A DNA stretch of 64,000 nt from Mauremys mutica (lineage: Eukaryota > Chordata > Testudines > Geoemydidae): assembly GCF_020497125.1 (NCBI RefSeq), contig NC_059073.1, positions 18,435,225 through 18,499,224 of the forward strand, in the 5' to 3' direction. The position numbers and the translations under genes are program-made. The notes under the pieces were generated by a model, which saw only the letters and a list, made by a program, of their open reading frames with translations, was not told the DNA's origin and ran no database searches. Within the stretch, counting starts at the first letter, position 1, and every line of letters begins with the position of its first letter. Shown one piece after another: positions 1-11,025 of this stretch.

Positions 1-46
1 ATTAAGGTGCTATAAATAGCATGTAAGGGTTACATGCTATTTAAGA

Positions 47-231
47 ATCAGAGGGGTAGCCGTGTTAGTCTGGATCTGTAAAAGCAGCAAAGAGTCCTGT
101 GGCACCTTATAGACTAACAGACGTATTGGAGCATGAGCTTTCGTGGGTGAATATCCACTTATTCACCCACGAAAGCTCATGCTCCAATACGTCTGTTAGT
201 CTATAAGGTGCCACAGGACTCTTTGCTGCTT
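47..231 (+). mobile_element. Palindromic Penelope-like (foldback) retroelement copy
   Basis: A leader (TAGCCGTGTTAGTCTGG) is followed by an arm of about 90 bases and then by the reverse complement of that arm. The right arm stops at the end of the arm and lacks the leader. The whole palindrome is flanked by a perfect 13-bp duplication, ATGCTATTTAAGA (34-46 and 232-244), so it went in as one unit. The centre has lost the CUGANGA part of the hammerhead-like motif seen in sister copies, but the right arm keeps GAAA followed by GC-UCAU-GC-UC. I assign it to Penelope-like elements because its leader and arm layout resemble the longer copy at 10016-11089. The alternative is a tRNA-like SINE family with an inverted-dimer structure. 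Confidence 0.7.
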
Positions 232-244
232 ATGCTATTTAAGA

Positions 245-749
245 GTGTACACATTAGTCAAATACCACGTGAGGCCCTTTTCCTGCAAAGACTTACATGC
301 ATGTTTATCTTAATGCTCTGTGAGAAGTCCAGTAGCTACACACAGTGCATAAAGTACAGCACGACAGTAGTCATGGTTTAAAATCCATGTTTAAATCTTT
401 GCAAGATTGGTGCCTTGGAGGAGATTATTATTTGGGGGCAACAGGAGATGGGAAGGGGCAGATGTTTAAAATAAAAGAGCAACAGAAATGATTTCAGTCC
501 TCAAATAAATATCTTGCGGTGAGAGGCTGAAGGAGTTCAAGAAGTGATGTGATTACAGTGTGTAAGTACCTTCATGGGGTGGGAATACCAGGTTCTCTTT
601 AATCTAGCAGAGAAAGGCATAACAGGAATCAATGGGTGGAAGCTGGAGCCAGACAAATTCAAACTGGAAATAAGGTATGATTTTTTTTTAAAAGGGAGGG
701 TGATTAATTACAGGAATAGACTACTAAGGGAAATGGTGGCTTCTCCATG
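245..749. other. No recognised feature
   Basis: Ordinary AT-rich sequence. I see no coding frame with gene-like composition and no clear repeat ends. Confidence 0.5.
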
Positions 750-763
750 TCTTGATGTCTTCA

Positions 764-947
764 GTGGCTGTATGCAGTGTTGTTGTAGCCATGTTGGTCC
801 CAGGATATTAGACAGATAAGGTGGGCGAGGTAATATCTTTTACTGGACCAATTTCTGTTGGTGAGAGAGACAAGCTTTTGAGCTACACAGAGCTCTTGTC
901 TCTCTCACCAACAGAAGTTGGTCCAGTAAAAGATATTATCTCACCCA
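764..947 (+). mobile_element. Palindromic Penelope-like element, second subfamily
   Basis: The left arm begins with a GTTGTTGTAGCCATGTTGGTCC leader-type start and continues to about 884. The right arm is its reverse complement and stops before the leader. A 14-bp duplication, TCTTGATGTCTTCA (750-763 and 948-961), flanks the whole unit. The arms match the inverted ends of the longer copy at 10016-11089, so this looks like an internally deleted relative. The centre lacks the hammerhead-like core. Confidence 0.7.
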
Positions 948-961
948 TCTTGATGTCTTCA

Positions 962-3249
962 AGTCAAGACTGGATGCTTTTCTGGAAGATGTGCTTTAGT
1001 CAATCACCAAATACTGGGCCTGGTACAGTAGTAACTGGGTGACATTCTATGGTGTGTGTTATATTGGAGGTCAGAATTGATGATGTATCTAGACCTTCTG
1101 GCCTTAAAACATATGAAAATATTTCAGTCTCCTTTTACTTACTGTTGTTATAATGTATTGTGGTAACACCTAGAAACCCCAATCAGGGGTCAGAGCCCTA
1201 TTGTGCTAGGCACTGTATGAACTTAGAAAGAAGTGATAGCCCTGCCTTACATTTATTTTGAAAGTTTGCATGCTAAAAAGTTATATCTTCACATATTAGG
1301 AGACCATTTTTGTGTGTCTGTACAAGTTTTATTGGGGAGAAATATACAAATATATGTTTAGTTTAAAAATTAATTGACCATTTCAGCCGGAGGTCAGTGG
1401 GTTTTTCCTCTGCAGAGGGAAATTTTATAATATTTGTACAAAATAAACAGCATTAATAATAGCAATCACCAGGTAATATATGTCTCAATAGAGTAGGAGC
1501 CTACCATATAGTTCTGACTAGGCTCAATCAGGGCCTCGGAATGTTTTTTTTTTTAATATTAAAAATAAGGGGCAGGGGAATATACATTCAAAATGTCCCA
1601 CGCTAGAGAAACTGGGGCCAGCTCCTCAGCTGCTGTACATCGGCGTAGTTCTACTGAAGTCAAGGAGCTAGGTCCGTTACTCCAGCTGAGGATCTGGCAT
1701 TTGATAGCTAAAGTTACTGCTAAATCAAGCTTGGTTGCTCAACCATGCAATGGGCTCCCTCGTTAGGGATGGGGTCAGGGAGAGCTAAAAATTATTTCAG
1801 TTTTTCCTAGAATTAAAATGCCCTTGTGTTCCATCTCATCCTTTGTCATGAATCTGGAACGCTGGCTAAGGCAGCTCTTGTTTATTCCACATCTTGTTCA
1901 GCGCCCATTTTTGAGCCTGTCACAGTTCAAGGCAACTGCCTCTGTATTCCCCCCTCTGCAGTCCCTCGAGGGCACCTGCCCCTGGCCCCTCAGCCATCAC
2001 CTGTACAGACCTGTGTCAGTCTCCTTCGTGACTGGGGTTTTTCCAGGCTATCCTGTTCCTTGCCTACAGTGTGATATTCCCAGGAAACCAGACTGCCTCA
2101 ACGTGCTGAAGTCTGCGCTTCAGAGGCTCTGGCCACTGCATTGCCTGCACTTACATGTTACCACACAGCGCTTTCTAAGCAAGCACACTTATTCTTAAGG
2201 TGAAAGCATCACGGAGAAACCCTATTCAAAACAATAAAAGAACCCTCATGCATGCTAACCCCAACTCCCACTTTGGACTCTGGTAGGTGTAAATCCTTCA
2301 AAACCGACAACTAGATTTTCCCGATGGTTACACATTCATAAGTGTCTTGGATTCAGAACCAGAACCCTAGCTGGGCAGTTCAGCTGTTTCTTTATACAGC
2401 TGGGGCCTTTGATCTTGACTCTGGGAACAGGTAATTAGCAGACAGTGGCCCACTCCTCAGAGTGTACCTTCAAAAGTCTAGGTTTTTTCATAACTAGAGA
2501 TGGGGAGTTTGCATTCACCTTCCCCTAGGTATTCTTCAGAAAATCTACTTAAAACTTATTGTCCCAAAAAAAGTCCATTCTTGTCTGGCACATTTTTAAT
2601 ATAGTCCTTTGAACTCCCAGGTCTCACCTCACAGCTCCCTGTTGGAGTTAGAGAGGTTGTATACAATCCTGGCCCACAATCCATAAACTTTTCACTTAAT
2701 ACAATGGACCCCAAAGAGACTTAAACTTAATTCAATAAGACGTCCCAAAGATATAGCAGGAAACTGCCATATCTGTCAAAGAGTCTTCTCCTAATCAAAA
2801 CAAGAGGGTGGGAATGGGACATGGTGGGGAAGAATCTTTCCTTCAATTACAGAAACAAACAATAAAGGAAGACACTGGAACGTCGCTCACATTCGGTTGC
2901 GGAAACATGACTCTCCCATGCCAGCTAACTTTTTTTAAAGGAAGTTCTTCCCCCCCCCCACCAAAAAAAAGCAGCTTGAAGAGAAACTGCATTTTTGGAA
3001 TGATTAATCAGCAGAAAACTTTCCTGTATTATTGTGTAATATGTGATTGATGGTGTAAACCTTTTCATAATAATAATAATTCCTAGATCATATATAGAGC
3101 TTTTCATCATAAATATTCCCTTATTTACTGAAGATGACCTCAGCAGCAATCTTTTAATATGTTAATAACATCACACTTCCACTGAAATGTACCAAGCATA
3201 AAGGACGGTACTGTGAAAGTTCATCTTGCTCCACATGCCTGATAAGTAA
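962..3249. other. No gene recognised; probable ancient repeat pieces
   Basis: AT-rich DNA with no convincing exon. Short stretches near 1155-1225 and 1635-1690 resemble old dispersed reptile repeats that I recall only loosely; their ends cannot be fixed. Frames at 1818-2198 have no domain or codon pattern that supports a gene. Confidence 0.4.
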
Positions 3250-3258
3250 GACTCCAAT

Positions 3259-3599
3259 CAGCGGCGGCTCCAGGCACCAGCACTCCAAGCGCGTGCCTGG
3301 GGCGGCAAGCTGCGGGGGGCGGCCTGCTGATCGCTGTGAGGGGGGCAGGCAGGCTGCCTTCGGCGGCTTGCCTGCGGGAGTTCCGCCGGTCCCGCGGATT
3401 CGGTGGCAATTTGGCGGCGGGTATGCTGAGGCCGCGGGACCTGCGGACCTCCCGCAGGCATGTCGCTGAATCCGCGTCACAATGGAACTCCCGCAGGTGC
3501 GCCGCCAAATCCACGGGACCGGGGACCTCCCACCGGCGCACCGCCGAAGGCAGCCTGCCTCCTGTGCTTGGGGCGGCAAAAAAGCTAGAGCCGCCCCTG
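3259..3599. mobile_element. GC-rich hAT MITE
   Basis: Terminal inverted repeats (CAGCGGCGGCTC on the left, CAGGGGCGGCTC as the complement of the right end) are flanked by an exact 8-bp duplication, ACTCCAAT, at 3251-3258 and 3600-3607. Both features are hAT hallmarks. The interior is strongly GC-rich and partly palindromic (CTCCCGCAGG-type blocks). Non-autonomous: the open frames across it are by-products of composition. A second copy lies at 8182-8444. Confidence 0.85.
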
Positions 3600-3607
3600 A
3601 CTCCAAT

Positions 3608-4908
3608 ACTGTCACCCTTAGTCATGTCAGCAAGGACTGCAGAATCAAGCCCATAGATTTCACTGCAGCGCTTAATGTCTTTATTCCTTAATTATTGCCA
3701 GATAATTTACACAGTGGTCCAAATTTCGAAACAGCCCTCCAAATGTGAGACAACCAATTCTGCATGTGCACCCGTCACTATATGGAAACCTGCCTGTAAA
3801 TTGGTTATTTAAGCAAGCAGTTGCATGGAAATGCCCACCTGCAAATTCCAGCCTGGGTTTTCACACAGTTAGTTGCACATGGAAAATTTGCTGGTGCAAT
3901 TTTAGCAACAGATTTGTTCATTTGGCCCTATGTACCTAGAACAAGAGAATCTGTACTTGTCTATATACAGCTGTCATCACCAGTATCTGAGTGCCTTCTA
4001 GTCATTCATTAAGCGATGTCATGTGTTGCTTGTTCTTTCTTTCATGCTCTCCCCCTGGGGAGAATGGTGTGTATAGAGCAGTGTTTTGATTTGGTAGGGT
4101 GGGGTGTTTTAATAGGTACAGCCTTTTGTGAAATGCACTGTGTCCTTTGAGGTCTTGGGGGTGGAAACCATTTATCTCTAAAACTGCTCTACAGCGCAGT
4201 TTGTGTACTCATTTGACAGCAGGAAAAATGAAATGTTTCGCTGGGTCTGATCAGACGAGCACACAAGCCTGATTTTGAAAGGGTTGTTCTGTGTTACTGT
4301 ATTTGTTCTGTTTGATCCACCGAAAATGCATGCTTGTCAAAATGTTGCTTTAATAGGTTTTGCTTATCAGACTTCATGGGGGTTGGAGCCATGTGTCTCA
4401 CAAGCAAACCCGATGGATACTTGAGCTAACCAACAATATTTATTTTCTGCTGCTGACTCTGATCTTGCCTTCAGTTTATTTCCATCTACGCTGGAGGACA
4501 GTTGCAAATGAGATGAAATTCAACGATACCGGTAACGTCACATGCACAGTTTTTAAGCTTCACCCTGTGAAAAGCTGAGAATCCTCAGCTGAAATGGATG
4601 GGAACTGGTGCTCACGGGATATTACAGCATCGAGCTGCATTAAAGTGCATCAGGCTAATTTTTCTGTTTTGACTTCTGTAGGTGATGGTGGCTGGACTAA
4701 AAGGAGTTATTTGTGGTTGAGAGACTACTCCTGTTACATGCATATAAAACACTCAATAAGCTGCACTATGGCTAGTCCTCTTTACTATCTACTTACTTAT
4801 CTTTATCATCTGTTTATGTTGGGGGTGTTTGCGCTGTGCTTTATTATTATTATTATTATTATTCACTTATCGATTGCTGGTGAATGTTTTTACATGGTTT
4901 TAACTTCC
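3608..4908. other. No recognised feature apart from a microsatellite
   Basis: No gene-like frame. A short (ATT)n microsatellite lies at about 4840-4863. Confidence 0.5.
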
Positions 4909-4920
4909 TGTATGTTGACA

Positions 4921-5133
4921 CAGCAAAGAGTCCTGTGGCACCTTATAGACTAACAGACGTTTTGCAGCATGAGCTTTCGTGGGTGAATACCCACTTCTTC
5001 AGATGCACCCACGAAAGCTTCTTCTTTCACCCACGAAAGCTCATGCTGCAAAACGTCTGTTAGTCTATAAGGTGCCACAGGACTCTTTGCTGCTTCTACA
5101 GAACCAGACTAACACGGCTACCCCTCTGATACT
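4921..5133 (-). mobile_element. Palindromic Penelope-like (foldback) retroelement copy
   Basis: The element is in minus orientation. Its right arm carries the leader (complement ending in CTAACACGGCTACCCCTCTG) and its left arm is the leaderless inverse. A perfect 12-bp duplication, TGTATGTTGACA, lies at 4909-4920 and 5134-5145. The left arm starts at the same arm position (AGCAAAGAGTCC) at which copies 47-231 and 59377-59587 are truncated. The centre carries a small rearranged extra piece of arm (about 5007-5030). Confidence 0.72.
4967..5002 (-). ncRNA. Hammerhead-ribozyme-like core
   Basis: Read on the minus strand, CTGAAGA (4996-5002) is followed by a GTGGG/CCCAC stem-loop (4979-4995), then GAAA (4975-4978), then GC-TCAT-GC (4967-4974). 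This is the order of a type I hammerhead with a 2-bp stem III, the minimal form reported for Penelope-like elements and retrozymes. The next two bases are U then G, where the family requires U then not-G, and stem I pairing is not obvious. This copy is probably inactive. Confidence 0.5.
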
Positions 5134-5145
5134 TGTATGTTGACA

Positions 5146-7702
5146 GTAGTCCCATGTCTTTATCTAGTTTAATATCCCCGTAGGGTTTTAGTCTTCTCTA
5201 ACTTTTATTATTCCTCTTAGATTTTATTTTGCCCTTGTAGTGAAAACTTGGTTTATCTAAGAGTGTAAAAGCAAAGCAGACTTCTATAGTAGGGATAGTT
5301 TTTATGTGGCTGTGCTCAGGAGTTGATTGGGTAGCTGTGGCTGCCTCTGAAAATCATGGTTAATATGTGTAAGTTTGAATATTGAAAGGCTTTTCTGACT
5401 TTGCGCCCCTGGATTTTTATGGAACGCAGGTTGTGCTGTATCTTACTCTTCAGCCAGGTCTTACCCAAGTTGCTGCCATACTAATAAGCCCTTACAGGTT
5501 GAAATGGGCATCCATTTTGCAGTTTGGCCTAAGCTCAAGTCCTTCAAAGCTGCATATGGTGCAGTCCCGTATATAGGAATTCTGAAGCAAATGCTCGGGA
5601 TGCTGGTCAGATGTGAATACTCGCAGGGCTCCTCTAGTTCCCAGCCCTTTGAACTCTAGGGGCAATTTGGAATGTTTGCAAGTTTGCTTAGATTTTTTTT
5701 AACAAGTCAGGGACACAATTCTGTGAAGTGTGGAGGCTCAGGACCTGATCCAAAGTCCACTGAAGTCACCCAGTAATGTAGGTAATGTACCCATGGACAT
5801 AAGGGGGATCTTTAGGACTCAGTACTCTCCTGTGTTGGCACCTTTCTATTGCCTTCAATGACTTTGGCTCACACCTTTGACTAGGATAAGCCATCTTCAA
5901 TTCTGTGGCTTGATCTTAAGAAGTGCTGAGTATCCTTGTTTCTCTAGGAGACAATGAGAGCTGACTCATGCTAAGGAATAACGGCAATGGGGCTCCAGGC
6001 TTGTCAGGGGTCTAGCTGCATGGAGTTCAGTGCAGGATTGGGGTCATGACTGGACCTTTGTTTCAGAGTAAATAAGCATTCCCACAAACTCCACAATTCC
6101 AAATGCTACAGTAACTATTCAATGACATTTCATTGCCTACAAAAACTTGCCCTCTGAAAGCAGTGGGTCAGCAAAGAAATGGGAAGTGCTTGGACCATTG
6201 TCGGCTACAATGGTCTGTTTATTGGCTTTCTCGTGAACCTCCTTTTCCCCAGTGGGCAGCTCAGCACAGGCATCATATTTAGCGAGTCCACATCCTCTAA
6301 AGCAAACCAGCCACCTCTAAAACACACTTTACACAGGCGAGGCCAGGACGTTTGTACACTCCAAATGTTGAAGTTCTATTTTAACTCCTTCTTGTCCTTG
6401 GCTCATTGAAAATGTACTTGTTTAAATGATGGCGGGTTACCGACTGGGGCGAGAGCAAATTGAGAGAGAGTGAAGGAAAACACATGCCTTCTGATTCCCT
6501 GCGTGGCATGTTAGTCTTAGGTCTTGCTGACAGGTTTCTCCAAACTGCACAACTTTTTTTCAGCCTTAGAGAACATTTTAAATAACCAGGATGACTTCCC
6601 TTTATCTGCAACTCTGAAGCAGCAATAAATTGCCAGGCAGGGTTGCATTGGGAGCCCCGCGTTATGGGGCAAGGCAGGGACCAGACTGTGACCCTGAGAG
6701 TCCCAGTTTGGTTCCTGCCCCCTGTGTTGCAGGGGTGAAGTAATCTGTTCCAGCTTTTTTGCTTACTTGCACCTCTACATCAGCTCTGGTTTTATGGCAC
6801 ATGGGGGCAGAGTCACAGCTCTGCCCAGGCCCTGCCAATCTGCATGTGAGAGGGACAAGCAGCCTGATGGTAGCTCCCTTCTTCTTCCTTTGCACAGGGT
6901 CCAGTGATGTGGGTAGCCTGCGCATGGGCATAAAGAGGACCTCAGAACCCAGTAGTTCCCTGTGTTGGTATGCAGCAGGGTTCAGATTGCCTGCTTCTAA
7001 TATTAAAGGATAGGACCAAAAAAGCAGGGAGGGGTGTCTTGCATGGCCTGTAAAACATATGTTCAAAATTCTGTCTCATGGAGCTGCTTTAAATTATTCA
7101 TTTTTAATGCCTGGAGGGGCCTCTAAAATGTTGACTACAGAGAAACAGTCTTCCCTCTGTGGAGACTGCTATAAAATACCAGATACATAAATATATAGAT
7201 ATACATCTCTTCTGCCAGACAGTGCCTCTGAATTTTAAATATAAAGCAAAGAGCCAGATCTCCAGCTGGTGTGGCTCCATTGAAATCAATAGAACTATGT
7301 CTATTCACCCTAGCTGAAAAGCTGGCCTGAAGTTTAGAACAGACCAGACGGTCTCCATATAAGATAAAAATATCACGGCTTCCATGGTTGGAACAAGCCA
7401 CCCTGTATGCACCGAGCTCTTGAAGAAATACTGTCTGTGGGACAAACGCTGGATTATCTCCCAAAAAACAAATAAATGGGATTTGAACTGGGAAAATCCA
7501 CAGCCTAAGGGGGATAAAGTTCCTCCATCTAGGATTTTATTCTGCAGTCATTGGCATGGTATCTGAGCCTCAGAGAATCTTTCCCACACACATACACATT
7601 GGGGTGCAACAGCACAGTTGTTAGTAGCATTCAGTAGAGTCATAGCAATGTAAAATTGTTGTAATGCAGTGTAGAGTTAATGCAGTGTAAACCTTGTGCC
7701 CA
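5146..7702. other. No recognised feature
   Basis: No coding frame with gene-like features and no clear repeat boundaries. Frames such as 6179-6409 and 6662-7066 show no domain, and no splice context supports them. Confidence 0.45.
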
Positions 7703-7790
7703 AATAAATTTGTTAGTCTCTAAGGTGCAACAAGGACTCCTCGTTGTTTTTGCTGATACAGACTAACACGGCTACCCCTCTGAAACCTGT
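7703..7790 (-). mobile_element. Penelope-like element fragment
   Basis: Minus-oriented leader and outer arm only (complement of GTAGCCGTGTTAGTCTG at about 7761-7777, with the arm reading TTGTTAGTCTCTAAGGTGC). It lacks the inner arm, the hammerhead-like core and the second arm. No target duplication seen. Confidence 0.6.
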
Positions 7791-7901
7791 CAGCAGTGTA
7801 GAGAGAGAGCCCATACACCTACCTCTCCATAGGAGGAGTTTGGTCAGACCCACTGGCCACTCTCTCCAACATAACCCTCTCCCAACACCAATGTAAATTC
7901 A

Positions 7902-8071
7902 GTGGGTATGTCTATACACTGCAATCAGGGATGTGACTGTAGTCTGTGCTGCTCCCCGTGCTGGTGTGGCTTCACTGCTCTTATTATTCGAGCTCGCTAA
8001 ACCAAAACGAGCTTGGGTATATCTACACATACTGTAGTCACACCTCTGACTTCAGTGTAGACATCAGTGGC
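7902..8071. mobile_element. MITE with GTCTAYAC-type ends
   Basis: The left end GGGTATGTCTATACACTG is roughly mirrored by a right end whose complement reads ATGTCTACACTGAAGTC. Short, non-coding and typical of a decayed non-autonomous DNA transposon. The exact boundaries and superfamily are not secure. Confidence 0.5.
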
Positions 8072-8106
8072 AGGTATAATAGGCCTGGGGAGGCTAAGCC
8101 TCCCCT

Positions 8107-8499
8107 AGGGTGACCAGATGTCCCGATTTTATAGGGACAGTCCCGATATTTGGGGCTTTTTCTTATATAGGCTCCTATTACCAGGGGCGGCTCCAGGCAC
8201 CAGCACGCCAAGTGAGTGCCTGGGGCGGCAAGCCACGGGGGGGTGCTCTGCCAGTCGCCGCGAGGGCGGCAGGTAGGCTGCCTTCGGCGGCATGCCTGCG
8301 GAGGGTCCGCTGGTCCCGCAGCTTCAGCGGACCTCCCGCAGGCGTGCCGCCGAATCCGCGGGACCGGGGACCTCCCACAGGCAAATCGCTGAAGGCAGCT
8401 TGCCTGCCGTGCTTGGGGCGGCAAAATACCTAGAGCCGCTCCTGCCTATTACCTCCCACCCCCTGTCCCGATTTTTCACACTTGCTGTCTGGTCACCTG
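8107..8499. mobile_element. 122-bp Mutator-like MITE interrupted by a hAT MITE
   Basis: The ends read AGGGTGACCAGA on the left and CAGGTGACCAGA as the complement of the right. A perfect 10-bp duplication, AGCCTCCCCT, flanks it at 8097-8106 and 8500-8509. Removing the nested hAT element (8182-8444) and its 8-bp duplication leaves 122 bp, the same length as the copies at 8864-8985 and 21446-21567. The 9-10-bp duplication suggests a Mutator-like element; that assignment is inference. Confidence 0.75.
8182..8444. mobile_element. GC-rich hAT MITE nested in a Mutator-like MITE
   Basis: Begins CAGGGGCGGCTCC and ends GAGCCGCTCCTG, with an exact 8-bp duplication CCTATTAC at 8174-8181 and 8445-8452. 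Same family as 3259-3599. Its insertion inside the 122-bp element gives their relative order. Confidence 0.85.
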
Positions 8500-8863
8500 A
8501 GCCTCCCCTGGCGCAGCCATTGCTGCCTCGCCGCCGGACACCTGGGTTGTGGTGGCTCCTCCTCTTCCCCTCCCTGCTCTATCCCTTCCTTGAGGCCCCC
8601 ATCGCCTGCTGCTGCTACCTGGTGAGTCTTCCGTCATGCAGACATACTCTAATTGAGCACAATCAGGCTCTTCCTATTCTCTTTCTCATGGCACATCAAG
8701 TACTTGGCTTTGATTCTTTTCTCACTCACATTGATGTGAATCCGAAGAAGGTCCATTGAAGTCAATGGAGCTATACTAGCACAAATGGGAGGAGAATGTC
8801 TATGATAGTGTTTCAAAGAAGAAATGGATGTCTATTCTTGCCCATTTGGTGGCAGGTCACTAT

Positions 8864-8985
8864 AGGGTGACCAGATGTCCTGATTTTATACGGACAGTCC
8901 CAATTTTGGGGTCTTCTTCTTATATAGGCTCCTATTGCCCCCCACTCCCTGTCCCAATTTTTCACACTTGCTGTCTGGTCACCCT
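8864..8985. mobile_element. 122-bp Mutator-like MITE
   Basis: Perfect terminal repeats AGGGTGACCAGA/TCTGGTCACCCT flank a 122-bp core. The 10-bp flanks AGGTCACTAT (8854-8863) and AGGTCACGAC (8986-8995) agree at 8 of 10 positions, consistent with an aged target duplication. Confidence 0.72.
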
Positions 8986-8995
8986 AGGTCACGAC

Positions 8996-10004
8996 CATCC
9001 AGTGAGGTTTTCCTGCAGACTCTTCCCCTTTGCCTTAATGCACAGATTTCCTCCTAGTTTCTTAGTGGGAAATCTTTTCTCTGCTTGATTGTAAGTTGCT
9101 GGGGATAGGGACCATGTTGTCTCCTACACACTAAATAAATAACAACAGAAATAATAATACACCTTCAATAATACTAAATAAGAAGAGTAGTATTTCAGTT
9201 TCCCTTGCATCAGATTCATTACAAAGTTGGTTCTCCTTGGATCTCCAAAGGAACTTGCATCTCCTAATTTCTAGTTCTAGTGTGTGATCATCGAATCTGT
9301 GTTCTATAAAATAAATAAAACAAAACAAAAAATACAAAAAAAGAAAAGGAAAAATCCGTTCACTGAGAGAATGTTAAGATTGCAAAGTGAATGTTAAAGC
9401 TGTAGGTACAGGTTATGGTGATCATATCATCCCAGAGTCCTACCTCTGTATTGGCTCCCCACTGAATGCACAGTCAGGTCTCTATGCTGATATTCCAAAG
9501 CCCTCCATGGATTGCCTCCTGCTACCGAAGTGAAAATCTCTCCCCCCGCCCCCGTGACCCTGACAAGTCTGCTCCACCAGAAGAATGACACTGTCAGTCG
9601 ATGAAGGGAATCTCCTCATGGAGCTGGGCCTAGACCGTGGACTGTCTCCCACAAGAAATAATTATGATCATGACTGCACCACAGTCAGAACTAGAAATAA
9701 GATTAATTTCTTCCATTAGCTTTCCCTCAATAACTTCTTTACAAACAGACTCACTCACACTACACCCACTCACCCACCCACATTTGCTAAGAAGCAAACA
9801 AAGAAAACTTCGCAAGAAACTAATCAAGCTAGCTTCCCTGGAGGGTAGGAAGGAAGAAAATGAGGGGAACATAAGAACTGATGGAATGGCTTGGATCCAA
9901 GGTCCCACTGGTCCAATATTCTGTCTCTGTCAGTGGTCGGGACCAGCTGCTTCAGAGGCAAGTGCAAGAAACCTTACAGGAGGCAGATGTGAGCTAATCT
10001 GTCC
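8996..10004. other. No recognised feature
   Basis: AT-rich DNA without a supported gene. The overlapping frames on both strands near 9630-10011 have no domain or splice support. Confidence 0.45.
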
Positions 10005-10164
10005 CTCATGAAGGTATGCAGTGTTGTTGTAGCTGTGTCCATCCTAGGACCTTAGAGAGACAAGGAGGGTGAGGTGATATTTTTTATTGGATCAACTTCT
10101 GCTGGTGAAAGAGACAAGCTTTCCAGCAACACAGAGCTCTTCTTCAGGTCTGGGAAACTTACTC

Positions 10165-10437
10165 AGTGCACAGCTACACTAGGGAGTTCACAGGCACAGC
10201 TGCATCAGTGCAGCTGCCCCTCTGCAAGCTCTCTAATGTAGCTGCTCTAAGCTGATGGGAGAGTTCTCACGTTGGATTAACTACTCCAGCCCCCATGAGC
10301 GGCAGAAGCTATGTCAGCAGGAGAAGCTGTCCACACCGGCACTTATGTCAGTGTAACTTATGTCGCTCCAGGGGTGCTTTACTCACACCCGTGAGTGACA
10401 TGAGTTACGCCGACATAAACTGTAGTGTATACATAGC
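10165..10437. mobile_element. MITE nested in the Penelope-like element
   Basis: The sequence from CAGCTACACTAGGGAG to TGTAGTGTATACATAGC has roughly inverted ends and interrupts the Penelope-like body. It resembles the related pieces at 10785-10975 and 26425-26684. Superfamily uncertain (Harbinger-like ends). Confidence 0.5.
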
Positions 10438-10784
10438 CTCAGAGTGAATGCTCTTCACAAAGCAATCACTCTATATCTGACCTAGCAGTCCTCAGTCTCA
10501 AAGGAAACCCGCCCAACACTTTCAAAAGATGAGCCTGGGAGCTTAAATTCATAACTTTGCTAGACACTGGAAATCATGGACTGAATAGAGACTCTGGATT
10601 TATGACTTATTACAACAATCTACAACCCCCAACTTCTCTCCTCTTTCTTTTCTCCCTATGACTGGAGGGGTTTTAACAGGCCACTTCACCTTGAATGATC
10701 CCTTGAAATATGTGTTAACTACTTATGCTAAACAATCTGTTCCATCTTGTATTTAGCCATGACACTCTGAGGCCACTACAGATA

Positions 10785-10975
10785 TATATCGGTATAACTA
10801 CATCTCTCAGGAGTGTGAAAAAGCCACACCGCTGAGTGACGTAGTTATATTTACCTAATCCCTCATGTAGATAGTGCTATGTTGAGGGGACAGCTACTGC
10901 CCCTCAGGAAAGCTCTCCCATTGGCCTAGGAGCATCTTCACTCAAACGCCAATGTAGCATTTCCAGTGTAGACCT
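10785..10975. mobile_element. Second MITE nested in the Penelope-like element
   Basis: Contains the same TATAACTACATC...CAGGRGTGTG and GTGTAGAC-type ends as other short elements in the window. It breaks the 3' part of the Penelope-like copy. The ends are approximate. Confidence 0.45.
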
Positions 10976-10997
10976 GTCCTGAGTTAATTTCCCAGAC

Positions 10998-11025
10998 CTG
11001 AAGAAGAGCTCTGTTTAGCTTGAAA
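10998..11025 (+). ncRNA. Hammerhead-ribozyme-like core in Penelope-like right arm
   Basis: CTGAAGA (10998-11004), a short AGCT/AGCT stem-loop (11005-11021), then GAAA (11022-11025). The order matches the hammerhead consensus CUGANGA-stem II-GAAA, but stem III and the UH cleavage position are degraded. The left arm has the better-preserved complement. Confidence 0.42.

Noticed and set aside
3154..3656. Overlapping frames of 67-153 codons on both strands
   Set aside because: They run across a hAT MITE whose ends and 8-bp duplication are clear; open only because of GC richness.
47..5133. Inverted pairs explained as one SINE inserted into another
   Set aside because: Target duplications flank the complete pairs, not the single arms, in four cases, and the arm end points coincide.
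8038..8759. Frames of 68-155 codons
   Set aside because: They cross the nested hAT and Mutator-like MITEs at 8107-8499.
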